Shown: one piece after another, positions 7,735 to 16,670 of the stretch | Layout of the letters: each line of letters begins with the position of its first letter | Position numbering within the stretch: the first letter of the stretch is position 1 | Source of the DNA: Xanthomonas sp. GPE 39 | GTDB taxonomy: Bacteria > Pseudomonadota > Gammaproteobacteria > Xanthomonadales > Xanthomonadaceae | DNA: 64,000 nucleotides | Direction: 5' to 3' | Assembly (NCBI RefSeq): GCF_000963005.1 | Contig: NZ_JZHZ01000007.1 | Location: 1,525,133 to 1,589,132 of the forward strand | Made by a program: the position numbers and the translations under genes | Notes under the pieces: generated by a model | What the model was told of the DNA's origin: nothing | Database searches by the model: none | What the model saw: only the letters and a program-made list of their open reading frames with translations

Positions 7735-10581
7735 ATGCCGCTATCACCCCTGTCCACAGCTCTTCTGCGTGGCGAAACGGAGCATCTGGGCGTGGACCAA
7801 GGCCTCATTGCAAGCTTGCTGCAGCATCCGCTTACCTCGGCAATTGTCCTGCTGGACGCCGAAGGTAGGCCTCTGGCTGCCAATCAGTCAGCGCAGGTGT
7901 TGGGCTTGCCGCGCACCGTTGAGGCCTATGCCCAGCTCATGCGTGATATGCGCGAGCGATTGGTCGATGGTGAGAACATGCTGGCCTGTACGCTGCCTGG
8001 TAGCGCGGGGCGGCGGCTGGACGGTTGGTTGCGCTCCGTGCGCGACGAGAGCGGCGCTCTGCTTGCATACACTTTGAGCGTTCCTGAGCCGGTTGGCAGC
8101 GATGGCGCCACGCGTTGGGAGATCGCCCTTGAGAGCGCTGACCACGGCCTATGGGACTGGGACATTCCCAGCGACACAATCTTCCGTTCCGAGCGCTGGA
8201 AGCAGATGCTCGGTTACGCGGGTGACGCCCCATTCCACGGGTTCAACGGCTTGCTGCCGCTCGTACATGAGCAGGACAAGGAGCGCCTGCAGCAGGCGAT
8301 CCGTGCCCATTTCGATGGCCGTACCGCGACCTACATGTGCGAGTTCCGCCTACGTGGGCAGGACGGGCATTGGCACTGGATCTTGGACCGTGGCCGGATC
8401 GTAGCGCGGACCGCCGATGGTCGTCCGCTGCGCATGGTCGGCACGCATACGGATATCCACGAGCAGAAGCTGTTGGAGCAGCGTCTACTCGACCAACAGA
8501 CCTTGCTGCGCGAGGCGCAGCGCATGACGTGCATGGGCAGTTGGTCCTGGGATCCGCGACATGACCAGCTCTGGTGCTCGCACGAATTTCAGCGTGTCAC
8601 CGGCTTGAATGAAGAGCAGGTACCCAATAGCCGCGCTTGGCTGCGTTTGCTCAGCCGTGATTCGTCGGTGCAATTGGTCTCGAGCTGGCGCCGCATGCGG
8701 CGCGATAAAAAACCTGTCAATTTTGAAGTGGAACTGCGCTGTGACAACCACGCACCATTGCATCTGCGGGTCTGGGCACAGCCGCAGTTGGGAAGCGATG
8801 GCGCCATTCAACGTATTTTAGGCCAAGTCCAGAACATCACCGAGCAACGCCAGACCGATGCGCTGATTCGCTGGCGTACCGAACTCCTCAACCGTGTTTC
8901 GGCGCTGGGTAAAATCGGTGGCTGCGAAATCGAAGTGTCCACCCGGCGCATGCAGTGGACCGAGGAGTGCTATCGGATTCATGGCCTGCGCAAGGAAACC
9001 ATCGAGCTGCACCAGGCGCTTTCGCTATATACCCAAGACTCGCGCGATGCGTTCGAGGCTGCGTTGGCGCGGATCGTCGAAGGTAGCCTTCCGGAGCAAT
9101 TGGACCTGTGTTTCCATCGTCCGTCGGGTCAGCGTATCTGGGTGCAGGTGCTGATCGAACTGGACGAACGCGATGGTCTACCGCCGCGCTTTGTGGTGCT
9201 GTTCCGCGACATCACTCACGAACGCGAGGCCAACGAACGCATCGAACTGCTGGCGCACTACGACCTGTTGACCGGATTGCCGAACCGGCAATTGCTGCGC
9301 GAACAGTCCGAAAAGGCAATGCACGATGCGATAGAACGAGGCAGTACGTTGGCGATGCTGTTCGTCAATTTGGATGGCTTCAAAAGTATCAATGATTCTT
9401 TCGGCCATGCCGCCGGCGATGCTTTGTTGAAGCTGGCCGCATCGCGGATGCACCAGCAACTGCGCACCAGCGACCTGTTGGGTCGTTTAAGCGGCGATGA
9501 GTTCTTGCTGGTATTGCGCGATCTGGCCGAACCCGGTGATGCCGAACACGTCGCCCGTAAGCTGATCACGGCGCTGGCCGAGCCGTTGCCCAACGGCGAG
9601 AACGTCATCAAGATCGGGGCCAGCATCGGCATCGCGCTCATGGAGGACGGGCGTCAGGATTTCGACAGCTTGCTGCGCGCCGCCGACGCGGCGATGTACG
9701 CTGCCAAGGAATCCGGCCGCAATACTTGCCACTACTACAGCCAGGACGTGTTGCTGCGCGCGCAGCGGCGTTTGGAGATCGAGCACGCGCTGCATGGGGC
9801 GCTGGACCGCGAGGAATTCTCGTTGGTGTACCAGCCGCTGGTGCATACGGCAGATGGTCATCCGCCGGCGGTCGAAGCGCTCCTGCGGTGGTACCGGCCC
9901 GGCCATGGCCATTGCAATCCGGCCGAATTCATTCCGATCGCGGAGGAGTGCGGGGAGATCGTGCGCCTGGGCGACTGGGTGATCAGCGAGGCTTGCCGTC
10001 AGGCGGCCGCCTGGGATGCGGCCGGACTGAGTTTCGACCGGGTCTCGGTCAATGTCTCGGCGATGCAGTTACGCGACCGTGGCTTTGCCGAGCGGGTGAT
10101 CGAGCTATGCCAGCGCAACGGTTGGTCGCCGAAGCGACTGGAACTGGAGCTGACCGAGTCCGCTTTGATCCGCGACACCGAATCGTTACGGCGCTGCTTC
10201 GAACTGTTCGAGCAGGAAGGCGTGCTCCTGGCGGTGGACGATTTCGGCACCGGATTTTCCAATCTGCACTACCTCAATCGTTTCCCGGTACAACGGCTCA
10301 AGATCGACCGCAGCTTCGTGCAGGACATGTTGCACGATAGCGGTACCGCCAAAGTCACCCAGGCGATCGTGCAGCTGGGCCACGCATTGGGCATGCAGGT
10401 GGTGGCAGAGGGCGTGGAAACAGTGCAGGAAGATGAGCTGCTGCGCGAGCAGGGCTGCGACGAAATCCAGGGCTATCTGCATTCGCGGCCGCTGCCGCCG
10501 CGTGAACTGGCCGCCTGGTTGCGCGCGCGCCAGCATGCCGAATCGGTACCGCAACCCTGTCTGGAGCTGGCGACGCCGTGA
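7735..10581 (+). CDS. Multi-PAS GGDEF-EAL protein (predicted c-di-GMP phosphodiesterase)
   Basis: This large cytoplasmic cyclic-di-GMP enzyme has 948 aa. Four PAS/PAC-like sensor modules occupy about residues 20-500 (for example LESADHGLWDWDIP and AQRMTCMGSWSWD). A GGDEF domain follows (about 512-670) with the altered motif SGDEF and Asn in place of the first metal-binding Asp of the DLDGFK segment (VNLDGFK). The EAL domain (about 690-930) has every catalytic feature: VEALLRW, VNVSAMQ, LELTES, VDDFGTGFS, LKIDRSF, AEGVET and QGYL. I therefore expect phosphodiesterase activity with an impaired cyclase domain. The gene is divergent from the kinase operon and isolated from the following ABC transporter. 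No membrane segment is visible. Confidence 0.93.
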   Translation: MPLSPLSTALLRGETEHLGVDQGLIASLLQHPLTSAIVLLDAEGRPLAANQSAQVLGLPRTVEAYAQLMRDMRERLVDGENMLACTLPGSAGRRLDGWLRSVRDESGALLAYTLSVPEPVGSDGATRWEIALESADHGLWDWDIPSDTIFRSERWKQMLGYAGDAPFHGFNGLLPLVHEQDKERLQQAIRAHFDGRTATYMCEFRLRGQDGHWHWILDRGRIVARTADGRPLRMVGTHTDIHEQKLLEQRLLDQQTLLREAQRMTCMGSWSWDPRHDQLWCSHEFQRVTGLNEEQVPNSRAWLRLLSRDSSVQLVSSWRRMRRDKKPVNFEVELRCDNHAPLHLRVWAQPQLGSDGAIQRILGQVQNITEQRQTDALIRWRTELLNRVSALGKIGGCEIEVSTRRMQWTEECYRIHGLRKETIELHQALSLYTQDSRDAFEAALARIVEGSLPEQLDLCFHRPSGQRIWVQVLIELDERDGLPPRFVVLFRDITHEREANERIELLAHYDLLTGLPNRQLLREQSEKAMHDAIERGSTLAMLFVNLDGFKSINDSFGHAAGDALLKLAASRMHQQLRTSDLLGRLSGDEFLLVLRDLAEPGDAEHVARKLITALAEPLPNGENVIKIGASIGIALMEDGRQDFDSLLRAADAAMYAAKESGRNTCHYYSQDVLLRAQRRLEIEHALHGALDREEFSLVYQPLVHTADGHPPAVEALLRWYRPGHGHCNPAEFIPIAEECGEIVRLGDWVISEACRQAAAWDAAGLSFDRVSVNVSAMQLRDRGFAERVIELCQRNGWSPKRLELELTESALIRDTESLRRCFELFEQEGVLLAVDDFGTGFSNLHYLNRFPVQRLKIDRSFVQDMLHDSGTAKVTQAIVQLGHALGMQVVAEGVETVQEDELLREQGCDEIQGYLHSRPLPPRELAAWLRARQHAESVPQPCLELATP

Positions 10582-10611
10582 ATGTAAGCCAGCCCTGATC
10601 ACGCGCTGGAC

Positions 10612-10639
10612 TTGCGGTGTCTGATGGGCTGGCTATACT
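10612..10639 (+). promoter_or_regulatory. Candidate sigma-70 promoter
   Basis: TTGCGG (10612-10617), a 16-base spacer and TATACT (10634-10639) form a plausible promoter that would start transcription near 10646, about 500 bases before the ABC permease ATG and just before the tandem hairpins. This is pattern evidence only. Confidence 0.4.
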
Positions 10640-10730
10640 GCGCCACCATTGTTCCCGGCCAGAGGCCACTCACCTTGGACAGTCATCCTAGACCGACGCT
10701 GCAGCTACCTAGCTGACAGGATTGCCATGG

Positions 10731-10773
10731 TCTGGGTTGTCCCAGATGGATCCCGTCCGCTCAGGATGGGATC
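10731..10773 (+). ncRNA. Tandem hairpins, possible structured leader or small RNA
   Basis: TCTGGG-TTGT-CCCAGA (10731-10746) is a perfect six-base-pair stem with a four-base loop. Two bases later, GATCCCGTCC (10749-10758) pairs with GGATGGGATC (10764-10773) with a single G-U, over a five-base loop. No U-tract follows, so an intrinsic terminator is unlikely. I do not recognise a named RNA family: SRP RNA, tmRNA, 6S and mini-ykkC features were looked for and not seen. Confidence 0.4.
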
Positions 10774-11154
10774 ATTCGCCAGCCTCGCTGAGTTGCTGGC
10801 TCGATTCCCGCGCAAAGCAAGCCCGATCCGCGAAGACCCCAAGTGTTGGCCTACGGCATTTCCGTATCCGGAGCCATCCATGTGTCTGTCATCGCGATTG
10901 CTACTGCCCGCTACCATGACGGCGAGTCCGTCTGCTCACCTGCGCTGGTGTGCGCTGCGGCGCGTCTCAGTGCGGCGATACAGGCGGGTGCGCGCTGGCG
11001 TATGCAGGGCGCCCGGCATCGGCTACGGACCGGCCGAAAGCGGTTGACCCGCAGCGTACATTTTTCCCGGTCAGACTGATCGTTCGGCTGCGCGATCGCG
11101 CCAGCGTATTTTTCAATTGCCGCGGCTTCTTGCCGCCTTTGCCGGATCTTCCAC

Positions 11155-12909
11155 ATGGTTCCATTCGTTCGCGACCGTTCCGCGCCTGGACAGAGCGGGG
11201 CACGTCCCGGTGTGTTGCCCAACCTGCACGATCTGACGGTGTTCGCACTGCTGCTGGGCTTGGGCGTGCTGTTGCTGCATGGTGCCGCCGACATGCGCGC
11301 GCCGCTGCCGCCGCCCGGCACAACCTCGGTGTCGCTGGACCTATGGCAATTGCCCGAGTACGGCCTGCGCACCACCTTGCGCATGTTCGCGGCCATGGCG
11401 GCCTCGTTGTTGTTCACCTTCGTGGTGGCGACCCTGGCAGCCAAGAGCCGGCGTGCAGAGCGGGTGATCGTGCCCGCGCTGGACATCCTGCAGTCGGTGC
11501 CGGTGCTGGGTTTCCTTACCTTTACCGTGACCTTCTTTCTTGGCCTGTTTCCTGGTCGGCAGATCGGTGCCGAGCTGGCCTCGATCTTCGCCATTTTCAC
11601 CAGCCAAGCCTGGAATATGGCGTTCTCGTTCTACCAGTCACTGCGCAATGTGCCGCGCGATCTGGACGAGGTGGCGCGTGGTTTCGGCTTGAGCGCCTGG
11701 CAGCGGTTCTGGCGGCTGGAAGCGCCTTATGCCACCCCATCGCTGATCTGGAACATGATGATGTCGATGTCCGGCGGCTGGTTCTTCGTCGTTGCCTCCG
11801 AGGCCATTACCGTTGGCGATCACACCTTGCAGCTACCAGGCATCGGCGCTTACCTCGCACTGGCGATCGGCCAGCGTAACTTCGGCGCGGTCGCCTGGGC
11901 GGTGCTGGCGATGGCGGTGCTGATCGCCTTGTACGACCAATTGTTGTTCCGTCCCATCGTTGCCTGGTCGGACAAATTCCGCGTCGAGTTGACCGCCTCG
12001 CAGGACAAGCCGCAGTCGTGGTTGTACGACTTATTGCGCCGTACTCGTCTGATCAAGCGCCTGGCCGCGCCCTTGGCGTGGGCCTGGCAGCGCACTTTGC
12101 TGCTGCGATGGACGCCGCGACGAGCATCGGTGAACACGGCGCAGGCGTCGCGGGGGCGCGGCGCGGTCTGGGGGGATCGTGTATGGGGTGCGTCGCTGGC
12201 TGCCGCGGGCTTGACGGCGGCTTGGTTTGCCTTCGACTACGGCCGCCACCATTTGAGTCTGCACGATCTGGGCGATGCGTTCTGCGGTGGCCTGGCCACC
12301 TTGCTACGGGTGGTTGTGCTGATTGCGCTTGCCAGTCTGGTATGGGTGCCGATCGGGGTCTGGATCGGTCTACGCCCGAAGGTGGCGCAACGGGTGCAGC
12401 CGTTGGCGCAGTTCCTGGCTGCGTTCCCCGCCAACGTTCTATTCCCGTTTGTGGTCTTGGCAATCATCGCCACTGGCGCCAACCCGAACATCTGGCTGTC
12501 GCCACTGATGATATTGGGCACGCAGTGGTACATCCTGTTCAACGTGATTGCTGGCGCCAGTGCTTTTCCCACCGACCTGCGCGAAGCCGCCAGCATCTAC
12601 CGGCTGCGCTCGTGGACGTGGTGGCGGCGAGTGATTCTGCCGGGCATTTTCCCGTATTACGTGACCGGCGCGCTGACCGCTTCCGGTGGCTCTTGGAATG
12701 CCAGCATCGTGGCCGAGCTGGCCAGTTGGGGCGATCGCCATGTGCAGGCCTACGGCCTGGGCTCCTATATCGCGCGTGCCACCGCGGCTGGCGATGGCGC
12801 ACGGGTTCTGCTCGGTGTGGCGGTGATGTCGCTGTTCGTGAGCATCTTCAACCGTGCGGTGTGGCGGCGGCTATATGTCTTTGCCGAACGCCGGCTGCGT
12901 TTTGACTGA
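11155..12909 (+). CDS. ABC transporter double permease, NitT/TauT-like (fused)
   Basis: The 584-aa integral membrane protein contains two binding-protein-dependent permease modules in one chain. The first, at about 90-285, has an EAA-like loop near GFGLSAWQRFWRLEAP; the second, at about 340-575, has its loop near YRLRSWTWWRRVILPG. Multiple hydrophobic segments flank both. Such fused permeases belong to the nitrate/sulfonate/taurine branch of importers. The ATPase gene follows after 16 bases with a strong AAGGAG site. No periplasmic substrate-binding protein is encoded nearby, so the substrate cannot be inferred. The ATG at 11155 has little ribosome-site support, but no better start is seen upstream. 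Confidence 0.9.
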   Translation: MVPFVRDRSAPGQSGARPGVLPNLHDLTVFALLLGLGVLLLHGAADMRAPLPPPGTTSVSLDLWQLPEYGLRTTLRMFAAMAASLLFTFVVATLAAKSRRAERVIVPALDILQSVPVLGFLTFTVTFFLGLFPGRQIGAELASIFAIFTSQAWNMAFSFYQSLRNVPRDLDEVARGFGLSAWQRFWRLEAPYATPSLIWNMMMSMSGGWFFVVASEAITVGDHTLQLPGIGAYLALAIGQRNFGAVAWAVLAMAVLIALYDQLLFRPIVAWSDKFRVELTASQDKPQSWLYDLLRRTRLIKRLAAPLAWAWQRTLLLRWTPRRASVNTAQASRGRGAVWGDRVWGASLAAAGLTAAWFAFDYGRHHLSLHDLGDAFCGGLATLLRVVVLIALASLVWVPIGVWIGLRPKVAQRVQPLAQFLAAFPANVLFPFVVLAIIATGANPNIWLSPLMILGTQWYILFNVIAGASAFPTDLREAASIYRLRSWTWWRRVILPGIFPYYVTGALTASGGSWNASIVAELASWGDRHVQAYGLGSYIARATAAGDGARVLLGVAVMSLFVSIFNRAVWRRLYVFAERRLRFD

Positions 12910-12925
12910 TCCAAGGAGACCGATC

Positions 12926-14245
12926 ATGAGCTTTTCCGCAAGCGCTCCCGAGCGCGCACCGCTGGTCCGCGTACAGGGTGTGCGCAAGAGCTACGACAAG
13001 GGTGGGGCGACACCGTTGGTGGTGCTGGAGGACGTCGACCTGACCCTGAACTCCGGGCAGATCGTCGGTTTACTCGGCCGTTCCGGTTCGGGCAAGTCGA
13101 CCTTGCTGCGCGCCATCGCCGGCTTGCTGCAGCCCAGCGCCGGCAGCATTGCCTTCCGCGACGCTGCGCCGAATCAAGCGCCCGACGACATTGCGATGGT
13201 GTTTCAAAGCTTCGCGCTGTTCCCATGGTTGACCGTACTGCAGAACGTGGAAGTCGGGCTGGAGGCGCGTGGGGTGGAGGTCGACGAACGGCGCCGCCGC
13301 TCGCTGGCGGCGATCGACCTGATTGGCCTGGATGGCTACGAGGGAGCCTATCCGAAGGAGTTGTCCGGAGGCATGCGCCAGCGCGTGGGTCTGGCGCGGG
13401 CGCTGGTGGTGCGACCGAAGCTGCTGCTGATGGACGAGCCCTTCTCTGCGCTGGACGTGCTGACCGCCGAAACCTTGCGCACCGACCTGCTGGATCTGTG
13501 GTCGGAAGGACGTATGCCGATCGAATCGATCCTGATGGTGACCCACAACATCGAGGAAGCGGTGTTGATGTGCGACCGCATCGTGATCTTCGGCGCCAAT
13601 CCGGGCCGGGTGATCGGCGAGATTCAAGTCACCCTGCCGCAACCGCGCAATCGACTTGCGCCAGCGTTTCGCGCGCTGGTCGACGACATCTATGCGCGCA
13701 TGACCGCCAGTCCGCAGCGTCCACAGGCACGCGAGGGCGTCTTTCCTGGCAGCGGCATTGCCATGGTGCTGCCGCGAGTGTCGAGCAATCTGCTGGCTGG
13801 CTTGATCGAGGCGGTCGCTGCCGAGCCCTACCATGGCCGCGCCGACCTGCCACCTCTAGCGGCCGGTTTGCAATTGGAAGTCGACGAACTTTTCCCGATT
13901 GCCGAGACCCTGCAATTGTTGCGCTTTGCCGTCTTCGAAAAGGGCGATCTGCAGTTGACCCCAGCAGGGCAGCGTTTCGCCGAACTCGGCACCGATGCGC
14001 GCAAGCAACTGTTCGCCCAGCATCTGGCCACCTATGTGCCGCTGGCCGCGCACATCCGGCGCGTGCTCGACGAGCGTCCAGCACACCATGCACCGGCGCG
14101 ACGTTTCCGCGACGAGCTGGAGGATCACATGTCGGAGGACTATGCGACGGAAACCGTGCAGGCGGTGACCAGTTGGGCGCGTTACGCCGAGTATTTCGCC
14201 TACGACAAGCAGGCCGACCTGTTCTCGTTGGAAAACCCGAGCTGA
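12926..14245 (+). CDS. ABC transporter ATPase with C-terminal AAA-associated domain
   Basis: This is the ATP-binding partner of the double permease (439 aa). The nucleotide-binding domain has Walker A GRSGSGKST (51-59), a Q-loop in MVFQSFALFPW, the signature LSGGMRQRVG, Walker B LLLMDEPFSALD and the switch His in MVTHN, in the NitT/TauT style. After about residue 290 comes an extra domain of roughly 150 aa (from GIAMVLPRVSSNLLAGL) like the AAA-associated C-terminal domain found on a subset of these ATPases. A short spacer with AAGGAG at 12913-12918 sets the ATG at 12926. The pair is probably co-transcribed. Orphan systems of this type lack an assigned substrate. Confidence 0.92.
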   Translation: MSFSASAPERAPLVRVQGVRKSYDKGGATPLVVLEDVDLTLNSGQIVGLLGRSGSGKSTLLRAIAGLLQPSAGSIAFRDAAPNQAPDDIAMVFQSFALFPWLTVLQNVEVGLEARGVEVDERRRRSLAAIDLIGLDGYEGAYPKELSGGMRQRVGLARALVVRPKLLLMDEPFSALDVLTAETLRTDLLDLWSEGRMPIESILMVTHNIEEAVLMCDRIVIFGANPGRVIGEIQVTLPQPRNRLAPAFRALVDDIYARMTASPQRPQAREGVFPGSGIAMVLPRVSSNLLAGLIEAVAAEPYHGRADLPPLAAGLQLEVDELFPIAETLQLLRFAVFEKGDLQLTPAGQRFAELGTDARKQLFAQHLATYVPLAAHIRRVLDERPAHHAPARRFRDELEDHMSEDYATETVQAVTSWARYAEYFAYDKQADLFSLENPS

Positions 14246-14291
14246 AGGGCGCGCGACGCAGCGACCTCAACGTGACAGCGGCGAGGATCGC

Positions 14292-14603
14292 TCAGTCGAT
14301 GTCGTGCAAGACAAAATTGATGATCGGTTCCGGCGTGCCGGCAGCGTCGATGTCGGTTCCGTTCAGTCCCATGTCCCAGGCCAGACTGGCCCAGACGCTG
14401 TCGTCAATGCAGGCGTTCTGCGGCGTGGAGGGACGGGCAATCTGCATCTTGTGCAGCTCGGCCTGGGCCAGTGTTTCCAGTTGGCGCAGGACGCTGCCCG
14501 TGTGCTGACGCAGCGGCACTGCTGGAGCAACTGCGTCCGCTGCCGGTGCGCATGTATCGCTCGGTACTGTGTCGCTCGTATCGCTGCGCGCATCGCAGGA
14601 CAT
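14292..14603 (-). CDS. Small protein of unknown function
   Basis: I do not recognise this 103-aa protein. The start at 14603 is chosen because AGAGGTG lies seven bases upstream on the minus strand, a good ribosome site. The N-terminal third is Asp/Ser/Thr/Ala-rich and probably disordered. The C-terminal two-thirds has a helical stretch (LRQLETLAQAELHKM) followed by an acidic, hydrophobic end (IINFVLHDID). There is no signal peptide, membrane segment or metal motif. It is convergent with the ABC ATPase gene and lies downstream of the chemoreceptor on the same strand, separated from it by a strong hairpin. Confidence 0.6.
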   Translation of the reverse strand: MSCDARSDTSDTVPSDTCAPAADAVAPAVPLRQHTGSVLRQLETLAQAELHKMQIARPSTPQNACIDDSVWASLAWDMGLNGTDIDAAGTPEPIINFVLHDID

Positions 14604-14664
14604 GACCGCACCTCTGGGAAGGGACTGGAAATGCATCGGCTAGGCCAAGCGAGTAGGGCATAGA

Positions 14665-14696
14665 CGACACGCCCCGGTAGAACCGGGGACGTGTCG
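14665..14696 (-). terminator. Strong hairpin after the chemoreceptor gene
   Basis: CGACACG and CCCCGG on one arm (14665-14677) pair with CCGGGG and CGTGTCG on the other (14683-14696), with one bulged A and a five-base loop. It begins 30 bases after the chemoreceptor stop codon on the minus strand. No U-run follows, so it may be a processing/stability hairpin rather than a simple intrinsic terminator. Confidence 0.5.
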
Positions 14697-14726
14697 ATTC
14701 ATAGTGTGGAAGCGATCAAGCCAGAC

Positions 14727-15917
14727 TCAGAACAATTCCACCGTGCCTGCGCCCATGCTCTGCTGCGCCACCGGCTTGTGCGGCGGGCGCTCCCATTCCG
14801 TGCGCATATCGCGCAGACGCTTGCCGACCCGCTGCAGCGCATCGATCAGTTCGCTGTCGAATACTCCGCCATTGCGGTGCAACAGTTCCTGCAGGGCCAC
14901 CGCTTCGCGGTTGATCGCGGCCAGACGGTCCATGTGGGTATGCACGCCCCCCAGCGCCTGGGTCGCGATGTCCTCGAACTGCAGGGCGCGCACTGCTTCG
15001 GCGACACTGCTGTCGATGGAGCGGCCGCATTCGGAAATCTCGCGCATGCTGTCGCCGAGGGAGTGATTGATCGCCGCCACGTTATCGAGCATCGCCGCAG
15101 CCTCGGCGCGTGCCTCGCGGGAGCGGTCCATGTCGCGCGAGGCCATGTGTGAGACCGTCTCGCGCACCTTGGCGATGGCGTCCTTGGAGCTGTGCGCCAG
15201 CTTGCGTATCTGTTCGTTGAAGGTGGTGGAACGCTCGGACAGATTGCGTACCTCGTCGGCCACCACCGCGAAGCCGCGGCCCGCTTCGCCAGCGCGCGCC
15301 GCTTCGATGGCCGCATTCAACGCCAGCAGGTTGGTCTGGTCGGCGATCGACTTGACATCCTCCAGCAGGGCGAAGATGCCGTCCAGGTGCTGCGACATGT
15401 CGTCGATGTAGTGCACCGTGGTGCTGCTCTGGCCGCTGACTTGTTCCAGTGCTTCCACCAACTGTTCCATGCGCTGGCTGGCATGTTGGGCGAACCGGGC
15501 CACGTCCACCCCGGCGCCGCCTTCTTCGCCAGCACGATCCACGATCCGTGCCAGCGCCACGCTCTGCTGACGCGATTTACGATTCATTGCCTCGAAGCTG
15601 TTGCCTAAGCCGCTGACCGCCTGGCGGATCAGTTCGCGGGCACGTTCGATATCCCCGCGCGATCCATCGATCTCATTGCCTACGAAGCTGCGCAGCTCGT
15701 TCAGTAATTGATCCTGTTCACGCATGATTTTGGCCTGTTCCGGCGAGCGCCGGCCTTGGCTGTAGATGGTCCAGGCGGCGAAGCCCAACCAGCTCAACGT
15801 CATCGTGGAGAGAATGGCCCAACGGACCGGGGCTGGCCAATCCAAGCCGGCAGCGATGGGGAACAGCAACGTCAGGGCAAGCGGAGCGGCCAGACGGATC
15901 AGGAGGCGTGAATACAT
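14727..15917 (-). CDS. Methyl-accepting chemotaxis protein with minimal sensing region
   Basis: The chemoreceptor is 396 aa from the ATG at 15917. Two closely spaced membrane segments sit at the N-terminus (about 4-25 and 31-50) with hardly any periplasmic loop, so there is no extracellular ligand domain. A coiled linker with a [18 protein letters not shown] helix follows, then the kinase-control hairpin with the tip sequence near [16 protein letters not shown] and the flanking [13 protein letters not shown]. The frame extends to a GTG at 15938, but the FliA promoter just upstream would start transcription near there, so the ATG is preferred. Receptors of this layout sense from inside the membrane or cytoplasm. 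The ligand is unknown. Confidence 0.92.
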   Translation of the reverse strand: MYSRLLIRLAAPLALTLLFPIAAGLDWPAPVRWAILSTMTLSWLGFAAWTIYSQGRRSPEQAKIMREQDQLLNELRSFVGNEIDGSRGDIERARELIRQAVSGLGNSFEAMNRKSRQQSVALARIVDRAGEEGGAGVDVARFAQHASQRMEQLVEALEQVSGQSSTTVHYIDDMSQHLDGIFALLEDVKSIADQTNLLALNAAIEAARAGEAGRGFAVVADEVRNLSERSTTFNEQIRKLAHSSKDAIAKVRETVSHMASRDMDRSREARAEAAAMLDNVAAINHSLGDSMREISECGRSIDSSVAEAVRALQFEDIATQALGGVHTHMDRLAAINREAVALQELLHRNGGVFDSELIDALQRVGKRLRDMRTEWERPPHKPVAQQSMGAGTVELF

Positions 15918-15945
15918 GGACGTTCTCGGCAAAGTCACGATTGCT

Positions 15946-15972
15946 GTATCGGCCGCCCCCTGCTGCTCTTTA
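15946..15972 (-). promoter_or_regulatory. Sigma-28 (FliA) promoter of the chemoreceptor gene
   Basis: On the minus strand TAAA (15972-15969), exactly 15 bases, and GCCGATAC (15953-15946) match the FliA consensus TAAA-N15-GCCGATAA in all but the last position. It lies 28 bases before the chosen ATG and ties this receptor to the flagellar regulon that includes flgM. Confidence 0.8.
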
Positions 15973-16055
15973 GGTGCGGACTGGCGTTAATCGTCTTAAG
16001 GCTATCGGATCCATTAACGTATCTGGCGAGTATTTGATGGCAAAAGCGTTGAGGT

Positions 16056-16670
16056 TCAGCGCAATGCCCGGTCTACGGCTTCACGCATGCGCCGCTTGGC
16101 CAGGAGGAAATCCCACAAACTACCGCCCAACTGCCGCCACAGGACCGCAGAGCGCACTGCGGCCAACAGCAGAGCACGGATCTCCGCGACCACCCCGGCC
16201 TGACCGAGATAATGTGGATTACCCTGTACCATCACCCGAGGACGTAAGTGGCTGATAGTCTGAGCATAGAGCTGGCCCAGTGCTTCGATTACCTCAGGAT
16301 GCGTACTGTCGCCATGCCGTTCCAGCAGTAAAGCGGCCCCAGTGATGCCGCGGCTGATTTTGCCATCGGTTTCGGTGTCGCTGACGAGACGACGCTCCAG
16401 TTGGATGACCGCCAGCGCCAGGCGTGGTAACACCTCGTCCTGACCCTGATTGCGAAAGTATTGGTGCAATAGGCGCATGCCAGGCACCAAGTCGCTGCGG
16501 TGGCCGTAAACCGCCTCTGCGCTCGGTGCATCGATCCGGAACACGCTGTCGAGCAGAGTGCGGACCAATGATGCCTCCGAGTGGCCGGTTTCGGCGATAC
16601 GGCGTACCTGCTGCAGGGCCTGGGCCATGCCTGCCAGCGCCAGCATGCGCGTATCCATGGTGTCGATCAT
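16056..16670 (-). CDS. hflD: High-frequency lysogenisation protein HflD homologue
   Basis: HflD is a peripheral membrane protein of gammaproteobacteria, known in E. coli for binding lambda CII, and almost always encoded directly after mnmA. The 204-aa product is helical throughout, with family-like segments such as [15 protein letters not shown], the [10 protein letters not shown] region and the C-terminal [17 protein letters not shown]. The length is normal. Its ATG (16670-16668) overlaps the mnmA stop codon, so translation is coupled. The true cellular role in this organism is unknown. Confidence 0.92.
   Translation of the reverse strand: MIDTMDTRMLALAGMAQALQQVRRIAETGHSEASLVRTLLDSVFRIDAPSAEAVYGHRSDLVPGMRLLHQYFRNQGQDEVLPRLALAVIQLERRLVSDTETDGKISRGITGAALLLERHGDSTHPEVIEALGQLYAQTISHLRPRVMVQGNPHYLGQAGVVAEIRALLLAAVRSAVLWRQLGGSLWDFLLAKRRMREAVDRALR

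Larger units (their letters stand above)
10582..11154. other. Long intergenic region with tandem hairpins and a candidate promoter
   Basis: No convincing protein gene lies in this 570-base gap: the frames that stay open lack ribosome sites and family-like sequence. It holds a possible sigma-70 promoter at 10612-10639 followed by two strong adjacent hairpins at 10731-10773, then about 380 bases in which I see nothing definite. The arrangement (promoter, structured leader, transporter gene) suggests a regulatory leader or an independent small RNA. Confidence 0.4.

Noticed and set aside
10649..11047. 132-codon frame upstream of the ABC permease
   Set aside because: Arg/Ser-rich, no ribosome site, no recognisable motif, and it runs across the hairpin region.
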